The notes beneath the pieces are model-generated. The model was not told where the DNA came from. It was given only the letters and a program-made list of their open reading frames with translations, and searched no databases. Below, piece after piece: positions 61,746-64,000 of a stretch of 64,000 bases of DNA. Position 1 is the first letter of the stretch. Each line of letters begins with the position of its first letter. A program made the translations under genes and the position numbers. Source of the DNA: Amycolatopsis jejuensis (lineage in GTDB: Bacteria; Actinomycetota; Actinomycetes; Mycobacteriales; Pseudonocardiaceae); the NCBI RefSeq assembly GCF_000717335.1, contig NZ_JNYZ01000014.1, positions 62,001-126,000 on the forward strand, read 5' to 3'.

Positions 61746-61914
61746 GCGTTCAGGCTAGAGGCCGCCCGCGGGGAGTTCAGCCGGGAATCGTTGCTTTTTC
61801 CCGTCGTTCATTGCGCAGTTACGGGGTTTGACCGGCGAAATGCTGCGTCGCCCGACCGGATGACACCCGGCCCGGGTCCGCGGCATCGGCGGCCCCCGCG
61901 GTTATCGTCGCCGG

Positions 61915-62766
61915 ATGGCGAAGAAAGCGAACGGGAACCGGGTCCGCGACGCGTTCCGGGCGAACGGCGAGCTGCCGCACCCGGCTTCGTCGCCGGTGGG
62001 TCCGGAGAAGAAGGACAAGGGCGGCAAGAAACTCGTGTCGGCGGGGGAGCGGCTCGCCGGGCTGCAGGAAGCGCTGTACGCCGAGGGGATCGGCGGCGGC
62101 GAGCGCAGCGTCCTGCTGGTGCTGCAGGGCATGGACACCTCCGGCAAGGGCGGCACCGTCGGGCACGTGCTCGGCCTGGTGAACCCGATGGGCGTGCAGT
62201 ACGCCGGGTTCAAGAAGCCCACGGCCGCCGAGCGACGGCACGATTTCCTGTGGCGCATCCGCCGCCGTCTTCCGGCGCCGGGCCACCTCGGGGTGTTCGA
62301 CCGTTCGCATTATGAGGACATCCTCGTGCCGCGGGTCCTCGGCGAGCTCGACGCGGCCGAGCGGCGGCAGAGGTACACGCAGATCAACGCCTTCGAGAAA
62401 GAGCTTGCCGAAAGCGGGACCACGGTGGTGAAGGTGTTCCTGCACATCTCGCCCGAGGAACAGCTGCGGCGGCTCACCGCGCGGCTGGACCGGCCGGAGA
62501 AGCGGTGGAAGTTCGACCCGTCGGACATCGAAGCGCGCCGGGCTTGGCCGTCCTACCAAGCCGCGTACGCCGACGTGTTCAAGCGGACCTCGACCACGCA
62601 CGCGCCCTGGTACGTCGTGCCTGCCGACCGCAAGTGGTACCGCAACTGGGCGGTCGCCGAGTTGCTCGTGGAGACCTTGACCGAGCTCGGCCCGCAGTTC
62701 CCGGAACCCACCTACGACGTGGCCGAGCAGCGCGTCGCGCTGAAGGGTGTTGGCGCCGGCGGCTGA
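61915..62766 (+). CDS. polyphosphate kinase 2 family protein
   Basis: A 283-residue PPK2-type enzyme that moves phosphate between polyphosphate and nucleotides. Walker A is G-M-D-T-S-G-K-G-G, the lid Arg lies in R-R-L-P-A-P-G-H, and F-D-R-S-H-Y-E-D is Walker B. A basic N-terminal stretch (K-K-A-N-G-N-R-V-R) precedes. By its length and these motifs it fits the class that phosphorylates AMP or ADP; the nucleotide cannot be told. No ribosome binding site; possibly leaderless. Confidence 0.9.
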   Translation: MAKKANGNRVRDAFRANGELPHPASSPVGPEKKDKGGKKLVSAGERLAGLQEALYAEGIGGGERSVLLVLQGMDTSGKGGTVGHVLGLVNPMGVQYAGFKKPTAAERRHDFLWRIRRRLPAPGHLGVFDRSHYEDILVPRVLGELDAAERRQRYTQINAFEKELAESGTTVVKVFLHISPEEQLRRLTARLDRPEKRWKFDPSDIEARRAWPSYQAAYADVFKRTSTTHAPWYVVPADRKWYRNWAVAELLVETLTELGPQFPEPTYDVAEQRVALKGVGAGG

Positions 62767-62787
62767 TCGTCTGAAAGAGTGCCGGAC

Positions 62788-64000
62788 GTGACCGACTCCG
62801 CACTCGACGACCTCCCGTTCCTCCGCCGGCAGGCCCGCACCCAGCGGTTCACGCTCGGCGCGCCCAAGCAGTTCCGGGTCGCGCCGGACGGTTCACGGGT
62901 GTTGTTCCTGCGCAGCGCCACCGGCACCGACCCGCGGCACAGCCTGTGGTCGTTCGATCTCGCCACCGGCGAGGAGACGAAGCTCGTGGACGCGGCGGAG
63001 CTGCTTGGCGACTTTGGTGACGAGGACCTGCCGCCGGAGGAACGAGCCCGGCGTGAGCGGGCCCGGGAGACCGGCGGCGGTGTGGTGGCGTTCGGCGTGG
63101 ATGACGCGTTCACGGTGGTCACCTTCACGTTGTCGGGCAAGCTGTACACGCTCGACCTCGCTTCCGGCGAGACGCGGATCTTGGTCGACGGTTCGGTGGT
63201 CGATCCGCGGCCGAACCCGACCGGTACGCATGTCGCGTACGTGCGGGATCGGCGGTTGCGCGTGATCGAGCTGGCCACCGGGGAGGATCGCGCGCTCGTC
63301 GAGGAGGACGGCGACGACATCTCGTGGGGGCTTGCGGAGTTCATCGCGGCGGAGGAGATGGACCGGACGCGCGGGTACTGGTGGGCGCCGGACGGGCACA
63401 GTCTCATCGTGGAGCGGTCGGACCGCGGGCCGGTGCCGCGCTGGACGATCGGCGACCCGGCGAACCCGCAGCAGGCGGCGAATGTCGTCGCGTATCCGTC
63501 GGCGGGGTCGGCCAATGCCGAGGTTTCGCTCGCGGTGCTGGGGCTGGACGGCAGCCGGGTCGACGTGGCTCGCGGGGAGTGGGAGTACCTGGTCACCGTG
63601 CATTGGTCGGCGGGCGGGGCGCCGTTGCTGGCGGTGCAGCCGCGGGACCAGCGGCGGCTCACCGTGCTGGCGCTGGATCCGGCTGACGGGTCCGTCACCG
63701 GACTGCACACCGAGACCGACGAGCATTGGGTGGAGATCGTCCAGGGGGTGCCCGCGTGGACGTCGGACGGGAAGCTGGTGGTGGAGAGCGCCACCGACGG
63801 CGACCACCGGCTCGTGGTGGACGGTCAGGCGGTCACCCCGGCCGGAATGCAGCTGCGTTCGGTGTTGCACGTCGGGGCGGAGGTGCTGTTCACCGCATCG
63901 GAGGACGACCCGACGCAGGTGCATCTGTACCGGACTTCGCGCGACGGGGTACGTCGTCTGTCTACTGTGGACGGCGTACACGGTGGCTCGGGCAATGCTG
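62788..64000 (+). CDS. S9 family peptidase (DPP4/prolyl oligopeptidase-like), truncated by the window
   Basis: The 404 visible codons encode only the N-terminal beta-propeller: repeated blade patterns such as S-L-W-S-F-D-L-A-T-G-E, Y-T-L-D-L-A-S-G-E and V-I-E-L-A-T-G-E. The R-G-Y-W-W-A-P-D-G stretch near residue 192 is characteristic of dipeptidyl-peptidase-IV-like enzymes, and E-F-I-A-A-E-E-M just before it contains the Glu pair that binds the substrate amino terminus in DPP4. The catalytic domain lies beyond the edge. GTG 62788 follows AAAGAG; GTG 62779 is an alternative. Confidence 0.9.
   Translation, partial: MTDSALDDLPFLRRQARTQRFTLGAPKQFRVAPDGSRVLFLRSATGTDPRHSLWSFDLATGEETKLVDAAELLGDFGDEDLPPEERARRERARETGGGVVAFGVDDAFTVVTFTLSGKLYTLDLASGETRILVDGSVVDPRPNPTGTHVAYVRDRRLRVIELATGEDRALVEEDGDDISWGLAEFIAAEEMDRTRGYWWAPDGHSLIVERSDRGPVPRWTIGDPANPQQAANVVAYPSAGSANAEVSLAVLGLDGSRVDVARGEWEYLVTVHWSAGGAPLLAVQPRDQRRLTVLALDPADGSVTGLHTETDEHWVEIVQGVPAWTSDGKLVVESATDGDHRLVVDGQAVTPAGMQLRSVLHVGAEVLFTASEDDPTQVHLYRTSRDGVRRLSTVDGVHGGSGNA

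Overview
The window is high-GC chromosomal DNA of a Pseudonocardiaceae-type actinomycete, most likely Amycolatopsis or a close relative. The evidence is the GC content, many GTG/TTG starts, ATGA/GTGA-coupled genes, a mycothiol-type maleylpyruvate isomerase, the actinobacterial heme genes (hemE, hemY, hemQ), a LigC/PrimPol pair, DUF3000, DUF2630 and DUF6221 proteins, and short repeats built around a CCCAATG-TGG-CATTGGG palindrome. I see no rRNA, tRNA, prophage, insertion sequence or CRISPR array.

Left part (1-22.8 kb). At the left edge an IdeR/DmdR-like iron box faces a gene running off the window. A small membrane protein and a secreted TAP-type hydrolase follow, the latter behind a Crp/GlxR-type palindrome, then about 0.8 kb of tandem repeats. 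A choline catabolism operon (betaine aldehyde dehydrogenase, APC permease, choline oxidase) faces dxs. A fully coupled four-gene operon (Na+/solute symporter, ureohydrolase, ThDP decarboxylase-like enzyme, aldehyde dehydrogenase) looks like an arginine/guanidino compound to GABA route. A two-component system, an antitoxin with a decayed toxin, the fatty acid oxidation pair fadA-fadB and a TPR protein with a broken tail complete this part.

Middle (22.8-38.5 kb). A LysR regulator and two SDR enzymes precede RNase D, an orphan NarL-type regulator carrying a TTA codon, DUF3000, hemE-hemY-hemQ and a CaiB-type CoA transferase. Immediately downstream lies the most interesting locus: a five-gene operon of three TIGR04222 membrane proteins ending in Gly/Cys tails, a DUF692 (MNIO) iron oxidative enzyme and a small coupled protein, with msrB next to it. 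I read it as a candidate system in which an MNIO enzyme modifies cysteines in membrane-anchored tails.

Right part (38.5-64 kb). A Ser/Thr kinase, a DedA/TVP38-type membrane protein, a primase-polymerase, a DUF6221 protein, an LLM flavin oxidoreductase and a small S1 protein behind a possible leader ORF come first. Next are a TetR-SDR pair and a TAP-like secreted protein that share an operator motif, then a PucR regulator divergent from the proline catabolic genes (P5C dehydrogenase, proline dehydrogenase). Thioredoxin, a second nucleophile-less TAP-like lipoprotein and LigC follow. A seven-gene ECF sigma/Asp23/AmaP envelope-stress operon, ZapE, a PAP2 phosphatase, ornithine aminotransferase, a PPK2 kinase and a truncated S9 peptidase end the window.

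Amino acid and nitrogen use is a recurring theme: choline, arginine-type guanidino compounds, proline and ornithine all have catabolic genes here.
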